Assembly (NCBI RefSeq): GCF_002295065.1
Contig: NZ_NSGG01000002.1
Location: forward strand, 496,001-560,000
Reading direction: 5' to 3'
Length of the DNA: 64,000 bases
From: Mesorhizobium sp. WSM3859
GTDB lineage: Bacteria > Pseudomonadota > Alphaproteobacteria > Rhizobiales > Rhizobiaceae
Within the stretch, counting starts at the first letter, position 1. Each line of letters begins with the position of its first letter. Position numbers and translations under genes: made by a program. Below the pieces are notes generated by a model. The model had not been told where the DNA came from, did not search any database, and worked only from the letters and a program-made list of their open reading frames with translations. Of this stretch, positions 51,816 through 61,615 are shown piece by piece.

Positions 51816-51885
51816 GCGTACTTAAAGTCCATCATTCCGTTGGCCAAGACCGCCGGCTGTCCGGCGGTCTCGTAATAGGGTTGCC

Positions 51886-53550
<1,665 letters not shown>

Positions 53551-53573
53551 CTAAATCTTGCTAACCCGCGGCA

Positions 53574-54458
53574 TCAGTTGCCGGCGGCCGCTATCTTGTT
53601 GGTACCATCGATCTCGGCCATCAGCGCCTTGTTGGCGGCGGGCACGTCGGTCTTGGCCGTCTCCAGCCAGGTCTTGAACTGCGCATCGGAGACGACGCGA
53701 ACCGCGATCGGCATGAAGGCGTGGTCCTTGCCGCACAGCTGCGAGCACTGGCCATAGTAGAGGCCTTCCTTGTCCGCCTTGAACCAGGTCTCGTTGGTGC
53801 GGCCGGGAACGGCGTCCATCTTGATGCCAAAGGACGGCACGGCGAAGGAGTGGATGACGTCGGTCGCGGTGATCAGCACGCGGGTCGTGGTGTTGACCGG
53901 GACGACCAGCTCGTTGTCGACAGCGAGCAGGCGCGGATAGAGGGCGCGATCTTCCTTGCCGGCCTTGGCGCGGTCGGCATCCTGGAGAACCGCCGAATTG
54001 AAGGAGAAGCTCTTGTCGACCTGGTACTCGTAGTCCCAGTTCCACTGGTTGCCGGTCGCCTTGACGGTGAGCTTGGCTTCTTCCGGCGGCGTGTACTGCG
54101 CGGTGAGCAGCTGGAAGGAGGGAATGGCGATGAGCAAGAGCACGATTACCGGCCCGACCGTCCAGATCACCTCGATCAGCGTGTTGTGGCTGGTCTTGGA
54201 CGGGACCGGATTGGCGCTGGCGCGGAAGCGCAGGATGCAAACCAGCAGCAGCACCAGCACGAGAACGGTGATCGGCACGATGAACCACATCGTGTAGTTC
54301 CCGAACCGTTCGATCTGCCGCATCATGTCGGTCGCCGGCGCCTGGAAGGTCATTTCCCATTCCCGCGGCTGGTCGGCATGGGCCGTCGCACTGGAGAAGA
54401 GCACGGCCGAAGCTGCCGCACCTGCCAAGAATTTAGCGCTTGCCAGGAATTTCCTCAT
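53574..54458 (-). CDS. ctaC: Cytochrome c oxidase subunit II
   Basis: 294 residues from ATG 54458. Signal peptide (about 1-27), two membrane helices (about 53-76 and 95-118), then a periplasmic CuA cupredoxin domain. The CuA ligands are in YGQCSQLCGKDHAFMPI (C-x3-C-x3-H) near 237-250, with VIHSFAVPSFGIKMD near 200 supplying the first His. The frame extends upstream to 54722 without homology; the signal peptide fixes the start. First gene of the cox operon. Confidence 0.96.
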   Translation of the reverse strand: MRKFLASAKFLAGAAASAVLFSSATAHADQPREWEMTFQAPATDMMRQIERFGNYTMWFIVPITVLVLVLLLVCILRFRASANPVPSKTSHNTLIEVIWTVGPVIVLLLIAIPSFQLLTAQYTPPEEAKLTVKATGNQWNWDYEYQVDKSFSFNSAVLQDADRAKAGKEDRALYPRLLAVDNELVVPVNTTTRVLITATDVIHSFAVPSFGIKMDAVPGRTNETWFKADKEGLYYGQCSQLCGKDHAFMPIAVRVVSDAQFKTWLETAKTDVPAANKALMAEIDGTNKIAAAGN

Positions 54459-54785
54459 CGCCCTCTCGTCTCCCACTTCCCGCGATCTTGTCGCACCAAT
54501 AACGGACGATGCCGGGATTGGGAATCCCGGTCTGTCCCTGGGTGGTTCAAACCATACTCTTTTTCCCTCCGCAAGAAAGGAGCGGAGGAAACCGTGCGGC
54601 ATTTTTGCGCGCAACCCGAAGGCCGTGTTCGGCGCTCGCCACGCTATATGCGCAACGGCCCCAATTCGGGCGAATTTGCTTTGGAAAAGCACGCAATTGC
54701 CGGTATCGGGGCGCACCGGCAACGGTCTCGTCCTTTACTTGGCCCGGGCGCAGCTTAAAGTGCCGTGATTCGCAATGGAGCCGTC
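54459..54785. other. Divergent control region between ctaC and the IalB-family gene
   Basis: 327 nt without a gene. It holds two perfect hairpins: CCGGGATT-GGG-AATCCCGG (54512-54530) and CCTCCGC (54566-54572) paired with GCGGAGG (54582-54588). Both lie 54-130 nt before ctaC and could form in its leader mRNA. No firm promoter hexamers were assigned. Confidence 0.6.
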
Positions 54786-55325
54786 ATGACTTCCTGGCTT
54801 TCGAGAACCTTGGCGAAGGTCGTTCTTGCCGTCGCCTTGCTCGGCGTCGGCATAGCCGTTGGCGCCGCCGCCGCGCCGAACAACGCCACGCCGCCCAGCG
54901 GCACGGTGAAGTCGACGCATGGCGCATGGTCGATCATCTGCGATACGCCGGCGGGCGCGACCTCCGAGCAATGCGTGATGATGCAGAACGTCGTCGCCGA
55001 GGATCGTCCTGAAATGGGGCTTTCGGTCGTGGTGCTGCGCACCGCCGACAACAAGGCCGAGATCCTGCGCGTGCTGGCGCCGCTCGGCGTCCTGCTGCCC
55101 AACGGCCTCGGTCTCAATGTCGACGGCAAGGATATCGGCCGCGCCTATTTCGTGCGCTGCTTCCAGGACGGCTGCTATGCCGAGGTGATCCTCGAAAAGC
55201 CGCTGCTCGACACGTTGAAGAGCGGCACCTCGGCCACCTTCATCGTCTTCCAGACGCCGGAAGAAGGCATCGGCATCCCCGTCGACCTCAAGGGCTTTGC
55301 GGAAGGCTTCGCCGCCCTACCTTGA
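54786..55325 (+). CDS. Invasion-associated locus B (IalB) family protein
   Basis: 179 residues from ATG 54786 (GGAG 5 nt upstream). Signal peptide (about 1-31), then the IalB domain: HGAWSIICDTP near 45, SEQCVMMQNV near 60, PLGVLLPNGLGLNVDGKDIGRAYFVRCFQDGCYAEVIL near 100-137. Four Cys probably form disulfides. Periplasmic protein of alphaproteobacteria; named for a Bartonella erythrocyte-invasion factor, but the role in free-living species is unknown. Confidence 0.88.
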   Translation: MTSWLSRTLAKVVLAVALLGVGIAVGAAAAPNNATPPSGTVKSTHGAWSIICDTPAGATSEQCVMMQNVVAEDRPEMGLSVVVLRTADNKAEILRVLAPLGVLLPNGLGLNVDGKDIGRAYFVRCFQDGCYAEVILEKPLLDTLKSGTSATFIVFQTPEEGIGIPVDLKGFAEGFAALP

Positions 55326-55397
55326 TCTTCTTGCCCATGCGCCGCTGCCGACGCTGAGGTCCGGCGGCGAACGCGCGTCTGGCGGCCAGGAGGTTCA

Positions 55398-55865
55398 ATG
55401 CGCGCTCCGTTATCCATTCACGTTACCGGTCTGGCGTTGGCCGGCGCGGTTTCGGCTGCTTCGGCCGAGGATGCCGAAATCCTGCAGACGTCGGACCCTG
55501 CGACGGTCCTCGATATAGCCAAGGGCTTCGGCTCGGCCAGGATGGACAAGGACGACAATGGCGACCCCATGATTTCCGGCCGCGTCGAAGGCGTCAAATA
55601 CGTGATCTACTTCTACGGCTGCGAAGACCACGAGAACTGCAAGTCGCTGCAGTTCTCAGCCGGCTACACCGATCCGCTGACCGCCGACCAGGCCAATGCC
55701 TGGAACGCAAAATACCGCTGGGTGAAGGCCTATTCGGGCGACGGCTCGAATTTCAAGATGGATGTCAGCTTCGCCGGCGGCATCACCAGGGCCAATCTGG
55801 AGGAGCAGTTCTCGAACTGGAACGCGATGGCCGGCAACATCAAGGACTTCGTCAACGGCAAGTGA
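55398..55865 (+). CDS. Secreted YbjN-domain protein
   Basis: 155 residues: signal peptide (about 1-23), then a YbjN-type sensory fold with LDIAKGFGSARMDKDDNGDPMISGRVEGVKYVIYFYGCEDHENCKSLQF near 38-86 and ITRANLEEQFSNWN near 128-141. Two Cys may pair. The family is of unknown function and related to type III chaperone folds. 72 nt behind ialB and co-directional. Confidence 0.83.
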   Translation: MRAPLSIHVTGLALAGAVSAASAEDAEILQTSDPATVLDIAKGFGSARMDKDDNGDPMISGRVEGVKYVIYFYGCEDHENCKSLQFSAGYTDPLTADQANAWNAKYRWVKAYSGDGSNFKMDVSFAGGITRANLEEQFSNWNAMAGNIKDFVNGK

Positions 55866-55964
55866 CGGTGTCACAATCGCCGGCTTCATCTCGTTGGCGA
55901 TTGTGCGACGGCAGCTTCGCGCCTACATCCGTTGCACGATTTTGTTTCCACGAATGGATTTGCC

Positions 55965-57377
55965 ATGAACAGCCTGATCGGCCAATTCGATATTTCCGAC
56001 GATCGCGTCAAGGAGATCGTCACCGAGACCATCAAGGGCGCCGACGACGGCGAGCTGTTCCTCGAATATAGCGAGAGCGAGGCGCTGATGTTCGACAATG
56101 GCCGGCTGAAGACGGCCAATTTCAACACCGACCAGGGGTTCGGCCTGCGCGCCGTGGCCGGCGAGGCCACCGGCTATGCGCATTCCAGCGACCTTTCCGA
56201 AGCCTCGCTGCTGCGCGCGGCCGATGCCGTCTCGGCGGTCAAGGGTGGCTATTCCGGCACGCTCGCCGGCGCGCCCGCCCGCACCAACCGCCATCTCTAT
56301 GGCGACGAGAACCCAATCCCCTCGCCTTCCTTCGAGGCCAAAGCCAAGCTCTTGCAGGAGATCGACGGCTGGCTGCGGGCGAAGGATCCGCGCGTGCGCC
56401 AGGTGACGGCCTCGCTCGCGGCCTCATGGCAGCATGTCGAGATCGTGCGCGGCGATGGCCAGATCGTACGCGACATCCGTCCGCTGGTCCGCATCAACGT
56501 ATCAGTCGTGGTCGGCAGCGGCGACCGGCAGGAGAGCGGCTCCTACGGCATGGGTGGTCGCAAGAGCTTCGGCGAGTTCGTCAGCGAGGAAAGCTGGAAG
56601 CATGCGGCAAGCGAGGCGCTCCGGCAGGCGCTGGTCAATCTCGAGGCGGTAACAGCTCCCGCCGGCACGTTCGACATCGTGCTGTCCAGCGGCTGGCCGG
56701 GCGTGATGCTGCATGAAGCGGTCGGCCACGGCCTGGAGGGCGATTTCAACCGCAAGAAGACATCGGCCTTCGCCGGCCTCATGGGCCAACAGGTGGCGGC
56801 GAAGGGCGTCACCGTGGTCGACGACGGGACCATCCCCGAGCGGCGCGGCTCGCTCACGGTCGACGACGAAGGAACGCCTTCGGCGCGCAACGTCTTGATT
56901 GAGGACGGCAAGCTGGTCGGCTACATGCAGGACCGCCAGAATGCCCGGCTGATGGGCATGGACGCGACCGGCAACGGTCGCCGCGAGGGCTATGCGCACC
57001 AGCCGATGCCGCGCATGACCAACACCTACATGACCTCCGGCGACATGGAGCCGGAAGAGATCATCGCCTCCGTCAAGAACGGCATCTACGCCGTTTCTTT
57101 CGGCGGCGGCCAGGTCGACATCACATCGGGCAAATTCGTGTTCGGCTGCACCGAGGCCTACATGATCGAGAACGGCAAGGTGACGCAGCCGATCAAGGGC
57201 GCGATGCTGATCGGCAACGGTCCGGATGCCATGCACCGCGTCAGCATGATCGGCAACGACATGAAGCTCGACAACGGCATCGGCATGTGCGGCAAGGCCG
57301 GACAGGGCGTGCCGGTCGGCGTCGGCCAGCCGCATCTCAGGATGAACCAGATGACGGTGGGCGGCACCAGGGTTTGA
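55965..57377 (+). CDS. tldD: TldD metalloprotease
   Basis: 470 residues from ATG 55965. The zinc site HEAVGHGLEGD near 248-258 is the TldD signature; GGGQVDITSGKFVFGCTEAYMIENGKV near 386-412 and GNDMKLDNGIGMCGKAGQGVPVGVGQP near 434-460 are the conserved C-terminal region. With TldE/PmbA (not in this window) it forms a peptidase used in maturation of peptides and CcdA turnover in E. coli. Confidence 0.96.
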   Translation: MNSLIGQFDISDDRVKEIVTETIKGADDGELFLEYSESEALMFDNGRLKTANFNTDQGFGLRAVAGEATGYAHSSDLSEASLLRAADAVSAVKGGYSGTLAGAPARTNRHLYGDENPIPSPSFEAKAKLLQEIDGWLRAKDPRVRQVTASLAASWQHVEIVRGDGQIVRDIRPLVRINVSVVVGSGDRQESGSYGMGGRKSFGEFVSEESWKHAASEALRQALVNLEAVTAPAGTFDIVLSSGWPGVMLHEAVGHGLEGDFNRKKTSAFAGLMGQQVAAKGVTVVDDGTIPERRGSLTVDDEGTPSARNVLIEDGKLVGYMQDRQNARLMGMDATGNGRREGYAHQPMPRMTNTYMTSGDMEPEEIIASVKNGIYAVSFGGGQVDITSGKFVFGCTEAYMIENGKVTQPIKGAMLIGNGPDAMHRVSMIGNDMKLDNGIGMCGKAGQGVPVGVGQPHLRMNQMTVGGTRV

Positions 57378-57421
57378 GGCCTGAGCCGATGTGGCTTGAA
57401 TTCGGCTCTCACGCCATCTAT

Positions 57422-57446
57422 CTTACCTTTGTCTTACATAGGTAAG
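57422..57446. promoter_or_regulatory. Palindromic operator candidate for vapBC
   Basis: A perfect 7-bp inverted repeat, CTTACCT (57422-57428) and AGGTAAG (57440-57446) with an 11-nt spacer, lies 4-29 nt before the vapB start and overlaps its ribosome-binding region. Toxin-antitoxin operons usually autoregulate through such sites. Confidence 0.6.
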
Positions 57447-57450
57447 TGGC

Positions 57451-57726
57451 ATGTCCGCTTCTGAAAAGCTCATGATCACCGTCTCGACCAAGGGGCAGGT
57501 GATTCTGCCCAGTGCCATCCGGAAACGGAGAGAGTGGAGCGCTGGAACGCGGCTTGAAGTTCAGGAAACGCCGGAAGGCGTGCTTTTGAAGCTGGCGCCC
57601 GCATTCGCGGCGACGCAGCCGAAAGAGGTGTTCGGCTCCCTGCCGTCCCGCGGCGCGCCGAAGACACTGGAAGAAATGGACGCGGGCGTGCTCGCCGAAG
57701 CACGGCGGCGCCATGCTCGCGATTGA
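57451..57726 (+). CDS. vapB: AbrB/MazE-type antitoxin (VapB)
   Basis: 91 residues. An N-terminal SpoVT/AbrB swapped-hairpin domain (ITVSTKGQVILPSAIRK near 9-25, LEVQETPEGVLLKL near 35-48), then a flexible C-terminal toxin-binding tail. Binds DNA and neutralises the following PIN toxin. Overlaps vapC by 14 nt. Confidence 0.9.
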   Translation: MSASEKLMITVSTKGQVILPSAIRKRREWSAGTRLEVQETPEGVLLKLAPAFAATQPKEVFGSLPSRGAPKTLEEMDAGVLAEARRRHARD

Positions 57727-58102
57727 TACGAATGTTATCGTTCGCTACCTGACGAACGACCACCCCGAACAATCGGAGCGCGCCCGGCGGTTGATCGACG
57801 GTCAACAGGTCTTTGCCCCCGTCACGGTGATCCTGCAAACCGAGTGGGTGCTGCGCAGCGCCTATGGCTATGGCCAGGCTGATATCGTCCGGGCGCTACG
57901 GAAGTTCGGCGGGCTTCCTACGGTCGAGATCGAAGACGCCCCTGTTGTCGCTTCAGCGCTCGATCTGGTCGAGGCGGGCGTTGATTTCGCGGATGCGCTG
58001 CATCTGGGGAAATCAGCCGATTGCACAGGCTTCGTAACCTTTGACCGCAATTTCGTAAAAGCTGCAAGGGCGGCTGGGTTCGAGAATGTGCGAGAGGCAT
58101 GA
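57713..58102 (+). CDS. vapC: PIN-domain ribonuclease toxin (VapC)
   Basis: 129 residues with a complete PIN active site: Asp5 (AIDTNV), Glu44 (QTEWVL), Asp94 (DFADALHL) and Asp111 (TFDRNF). Expected Mg-dependent RNase, often against tRNA or rRNA. All acidic residues are present, so the pair looks functional. About 218 nt without a gene follow, AT-richer around 58225-58270. Confidence 0.91.
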   Translation: MLAIDTNVIVRYLTNDHPEQSERARRLIDGQQVFAPVTVILQTEWVLRSAYGYGQADIVRALRKFGGLPTVEIEDAPVVASALDLVEAGVDFADALHLGKSADCTGFVTFDRNFVKAARAAGFENVREA

Positions 58103-58320
58103 GCTTGGATTGTCAGGGTTTGGCCGCGATGGGCTTCCATTAGCATTCGCGGTGCCCGCCTTCGTCCAGCGCATCCTTTCGGGCACGGGCTGACGGATGA
58201 TTTTTTTCACCTGCCCCATCTGCACCTTGAACTGAACACAATCGTGTTAGGACATTATTAATTGTTTAATTGGCCGGGCTGACGCTTGCGCGTTAGCCTG
58301 CCGCCAGTCTCCTCGTTGCG

Positions 58321-59007
58321 GTGGTGTTGGCAGTGAAGCGATCCCCTTGCGTCCCGACCTCTTCCTTCCTGTTTGGCCTTGTTTCGTTGATTGGTGTTTC
58401 ATCCGTCTGTGTCAGCCCGGCGGCGGCGCAGTCAACGCTGTTCAAGCTAATGTCGACGCAACCTACCGCCGGTGCGAGTTCCGCCACGGTCGGCGCAAGC
58501 ACCAGCGTCCCTTATGGCTGGCTCGATTTCTGTCATCGCCGGCCGAAAGAGTGCAAGGTGCACGCCTTGCCGGCCGCGAGTGTCAAGCTGACGGCGCAAA
58601 ACATGCGTTCCCTCCAGCGGGTCAACCAGAAGGCCAACCGCTCCATCAAGCCCGTCAGCAATTACGACCACTGGGGCACGATGATGGACCACTGGGACTA
58701 TCCGACGGACGGCAAGGGCGACTGCAAGATCTACGCGCTCTACAAGCGCAAGCTTCTCCAGGAGGCGGGATTCCCCCGGCAGGCACTGCTGATGACGGTG
58801 GTGCGCGACTTGAGCGGCGAGGGCCATACCATCCTGACGGTGAAGACCGACAAGGGCGATCTCGTGCTCGACAATCTGGTCGACGAGATCCGGCCCTGGA
58901 ACGCGACCGGCTATTATTTCGTGAAGCGGCAGTCGCAGCAGAACCCGAACATCTGGGTTTCGCTCAACCGGCGCGGCGGCACGGCGAAACGACTATCGCC
59001 GAATTGA
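58321..59007 (+). CDS. Bacterial transglutaminase-like cysteine peptidase (BTLCP)
   Basis: 228 residues with an N-terminal signal peptide (cleavage near AAAQS, residue 37). The catalytic triad reads Cys135 (GKGDCKIYAL), His169 (GEGHTILTV) and Asp184 (LVLDNL), as in the LapG-like BTLCP family, so a secreted protease is likely. The start is uncertain: GTG 58321, 58324 or 58333 are candidates and none has a strong ribosome-binding site. Convergent with the pseudo-caspase gene. LapG relatives cleave adhesins; no adhesin or transporter is encoded nearby. Confidence 0.87.
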   Translation: MVLAVKRSPCVPTSSFLFGLVSLIGVSSVCVSPAAAQSTLFKLMSTQPTAGASSATVGASTSVPYGWLDFCHRRPKECKVHALPAASVKLTAQNMRSLQRVNQKANRSIKPVSNYDHWGTMMDHWDYPTDGKGDCKIYALYKRKLLQEAGFPRQALLMTVVRDLSGEGHTILTVKTDKGDLVLDNLVDEIRPWNATGYYFVKRQSQQNPNIWVSLNRRGGTAKRLSPN

Positions 59008-59138
59008 TAGACCGACATTGCTTGCTCGGCCGGTCTCCGGCGGATTGACACGCTGCGGACCCGCGACCGCCCGATCCGCGGATGGGCAGGGAAGCCCGGC
59101 TCATCAATTGAAAAGCTGCCGTCCCGCCTGCGACAAGC

Positions 59139-61454
59139 CTATTGCTTGCAGGGCGGCTCGCCCGGAAGACCGCAGCTCGGCTTCTTGTTTCCCTGCTGCG
59201 GCTGCGGCTTGGGCTGCCGCACCAGACGCTTCTCCTGCGGCTGGACCTGGAACTTCGGCTGCGCTTGGAATTCGGGCTTTTCCTGTCTGGACAGCACCTG
59301 CGTGTTCGGCTTGTTGACCTTGAAATTGCGCTGGACATCGACCTCGCCGCCGGCCGGTTCACCGCCCAGCTTGCGGAACTTCTTGCCCTTGTCGTTGCCG
59401 AAGCCTGCGCCCTGCCCGTTTGGAACCAGGGTTTCGCCGGCAAGGTCCTTGCGCGTGAGCCGCCTCGGTTTGCCGCCATTCTGATCGGACAGGCTCGTCG
59501 GATTGTTCTTCCCAAGCTTGTCCTGCACCGCCGGCTTATTCGTGACAGGCACACCGTTGACGCTGGGCAGCTTGCGGAATTTGCCCTTGCCGGTCTGCCC
59601 CTCGGCGCCCTGACCGGTGACGATTTCACCCTGCTTGCCGAGCGTCTTCAGGCGGCTGTCCGCCGCTGCCGGCTTGCCGTTGACGAGCGGGAGCGGCTTG
59701 CCGTTCGCGAGCGGAACCGTCTTGCCATTCACGAGCGGAACCGTCTTGCCCTTCGCGAGGGGGAGCGGCTTGCCGTTAACGAGCGGCAGTGTCTTGCCGT
59801 TGGCTCCCGGCAAGGCATGCTCGGTCGCAAGCTTCTTCGAAAAGGGCGTTTCCAGGGGCGCCACCAGGCCGGGCTGCTTGTCTTGCTTAAGCGCAGCCTT
59901 CTTTTGCAGAAGCGGCGGCACCTTGGTGGCCAGGGCGGCGGCGCCCAGCCCAACCGCGCCGGCGGTCAGCTTCTGGCCGGTGGTCAGGCCACCGCCCTGC
60001 CCCGCCTGGTTGTTCTCGTTGATCACCGTGTTGTTGATGATCGTGGTGTTGTGGATGTTGTTGAAGATGATGTTGTCTGGCGGCGGCACGATGCTGCGCG
60101 GCGGGTTGACCCACACGGGTACCGGCACGAAAACCGGCACCGGTAGAACAAAAACCTCGACCGGCGGCCGTGGCGGCAGCAGCACGATGAAATCCGGCGG
60201 TGGTGGCGGCAGGAAGATCACCGCCACCGGCGGCGGCGGATCGAAATCGAAATCGGGGTCGTCGAAATAGAGGACCGGACGGTCGACATAGATAATTTCC
60301 TCCGGCGGCGGCGGCGGCACGTCATAGACGATGATGGAGAAGCTCGGCGGCGGCTCGAGCTCGGCGTCGAAATGCTCGAGCCGGCGGCGCGCGTCCCAAG
60401 CGTGCGGCCCGTGCGGATAGCGCTCGAGGTAAGACCAGTAGGCCTCGGGCGTGTCGCGCATCCAGGTCTGGCGCCAGGTGATCGCCTCGCGCCGCGCCGC
60501 GATGATGGCGCGCACGCGCTTGGCCATCGGGTCGTGCGGATAGGCGACGAGGAAATCCTCGTAGCCGCGCATCGTGTCGCGGTCGAGGGCCGCGACGTAG
60601 GCGTCGTGAGCGTCGAAGTCGCGGATCTCCCGCGTGCGGTCGGCCTGGGATTCCGCTTCGGAAACCTTCGGCGCCGGCGCATCCGGCGCGCGGTCGAAGA
60701 AGACGAAGGGCGCGTCGATCTTCGAGGCGTTCCACGGCACCTGCGCGCCTTGGGTGACCTCGTTGACGCGCAGGCGGGTGCGGTCGAACACATCCTCGAG
60801 CGACAGGCCGCCATCGCGCATCATCTCGGCGAGCGCCTGGGCGTAGGCCCCGTACGGCCCTTTGCCTTCCGGTGCGGCCGTGCCCGGCGCGGCGTTGAAG
60901 GCGATCAGCATGTTCGGGTCGGGATCGACCAGCGCGAGACCGCCGGCCAGCGGCTGGTCCGATTCGGGAAAATCATTCGGCCGCGCCGCGTCGAGCACGA
61001 CGATGTTGACCTTGTTCGGCAGGGCGGCGAGCGGCCTCGTAAGATCGGAGACCCGCACGGCCTGGATCGGCAGGTCGGCCGGATTGGCGATCTTGGCGTC
61101 GACCGGCAGGAAATAGTTCTCGCCCTCAAACTGCGCGCCGTGGCCGGCCAGGTAGACGAAGACGACCGCGTCGGGACCGGCGGCCGAAACCTTGGCCAGG
61201 AAATCGCGATAGGCGCCGCGCAGCGATTCCTGGTCGACATCGCGGGCGCCGACCACGTCGAAGCCGGCCGCCTGCAACGTCTGCGCGATCAGTCCGGCGT
61301 CGTTGGCCGGCGTTGCCAGTTCGCCCGATGGATAGGCGGCATTGCCGATGACGAAGGCCAGGCGCTTTTCACCTTGCGCGAGCGCGCCGGTCGCCGAGAC
61401 GGCGACGAGGATGATGAGGACAAGCGAAGCGAGGAGTTTCTGGAGCGTGCGCAT
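59139..61454 (-). CDS. Secreted caspase-fold protein lacking the catalytic Cys
   Basis: 771 residues from ATG 61454. Signal peptide (about 1-27), then a C14 caspase-like domain: LAFVIGNAAY near 32, the catalytic-His segment FVYLAGHGAQFEGENYFLPVD with His105, and IVVLDAARPND, where the family has LDACR; Ala157 replaces the catalytic Cys. After about 380 come Pro-rich stretches (PPPPPP, VPVPVWVNPP), an Asn-rich segment (about 465-490), one hydrophobic helix near 510, tandem NGK(T/P)(L/V)PL repeats (about 550-600) and a basic, Gln/Lys-rich tail. Probably non-catalytic, envelope-associated; function unknown. Confidence 0.85.
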   Translation of the reverse strand: MRTLQKLLASLVLIILVAVSATGALAQGEKRLAFVIGNAAYPSGELATPANDAGLIAQTLQAAGFDVVGARDVDQESLRGAYRDFLAKVSAAGPDAVVFVYLAGHGAQFEGENYFLPVDAKIANPADLPIQAVRVSDLTRPLAALPNKVNIVVLDAARPNDFPESDQPLAGGLALVDPDPNMLIAFNAAPGTAAPEGKGPYGAYAQALAEMMRDGGLSLEDVFDRTRLRVNEVTQGAQVPWNASKIDAPFVFFDRAPDAPAPKVSEAESQADRTREIRDFDAHDAYVAALDRDTMRGYEDFLVAYPHDPMAKRVRAIIAARREAITWRQTWMRDTPEAYWSYLERYPHGPHAWDARRRLEHFDAELEPPPSFSIIVYDVPPPPPEEIIYVDRPVLYFDDPDFDFDPPPPVAVIFLPPPPPDFIVLLPPRPPVEVFVLPVPVFVPVPVWVNPPRSIVPPPDNIIFNNIHNTTIINNTVINENNQAGQGGGLTTGQKLTAGAVGLGAAALATKVPPLLQKKAALKQDKQPGLVAPLETPFSKKLATEHALPGANGKTLPLVNGKPLPLAKGKTVPLVNGKTVPLANGKPLPLVNGKPAAADSRLKTLGKQGEIVTGQGAEGQTGKGKFRKLPSVNGVPVTNKPAVQDKLGKNNPTSLSDQNGGKPRRLTRKDLAGETLVPNGQGAGFGNDKGKKFRKLGGEPAGGEVDVQRNFKVNKPNTQVLSRQEKPEFQAQPKFQVQPQEKRLVRQPKPQPQQGNKKPSCGLPGEPPCKQ

Positions 61455-61615
61455 TTCAGGCCACCCTGGATAAAAGCAACCAACGCTGACAGGGCCCTTC
61501 CTCTTCCCCCAGCGATTGCGAACTAGATCTACGCAAAGAGGCGGCTTTGCGGCGCGGCTCCGGCGGCCCGCGCGCAAGCGGGGACTTCAACAAAATGTGA
61601 TCGGGGTTGCTTCGG

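Noticed and set aside
59655..59820. CRISPR-like or regulatory DNA repeat
   Set aside because: The short period is in frame and encodes NGK peptide repeats, so it is a protein-level repeat.
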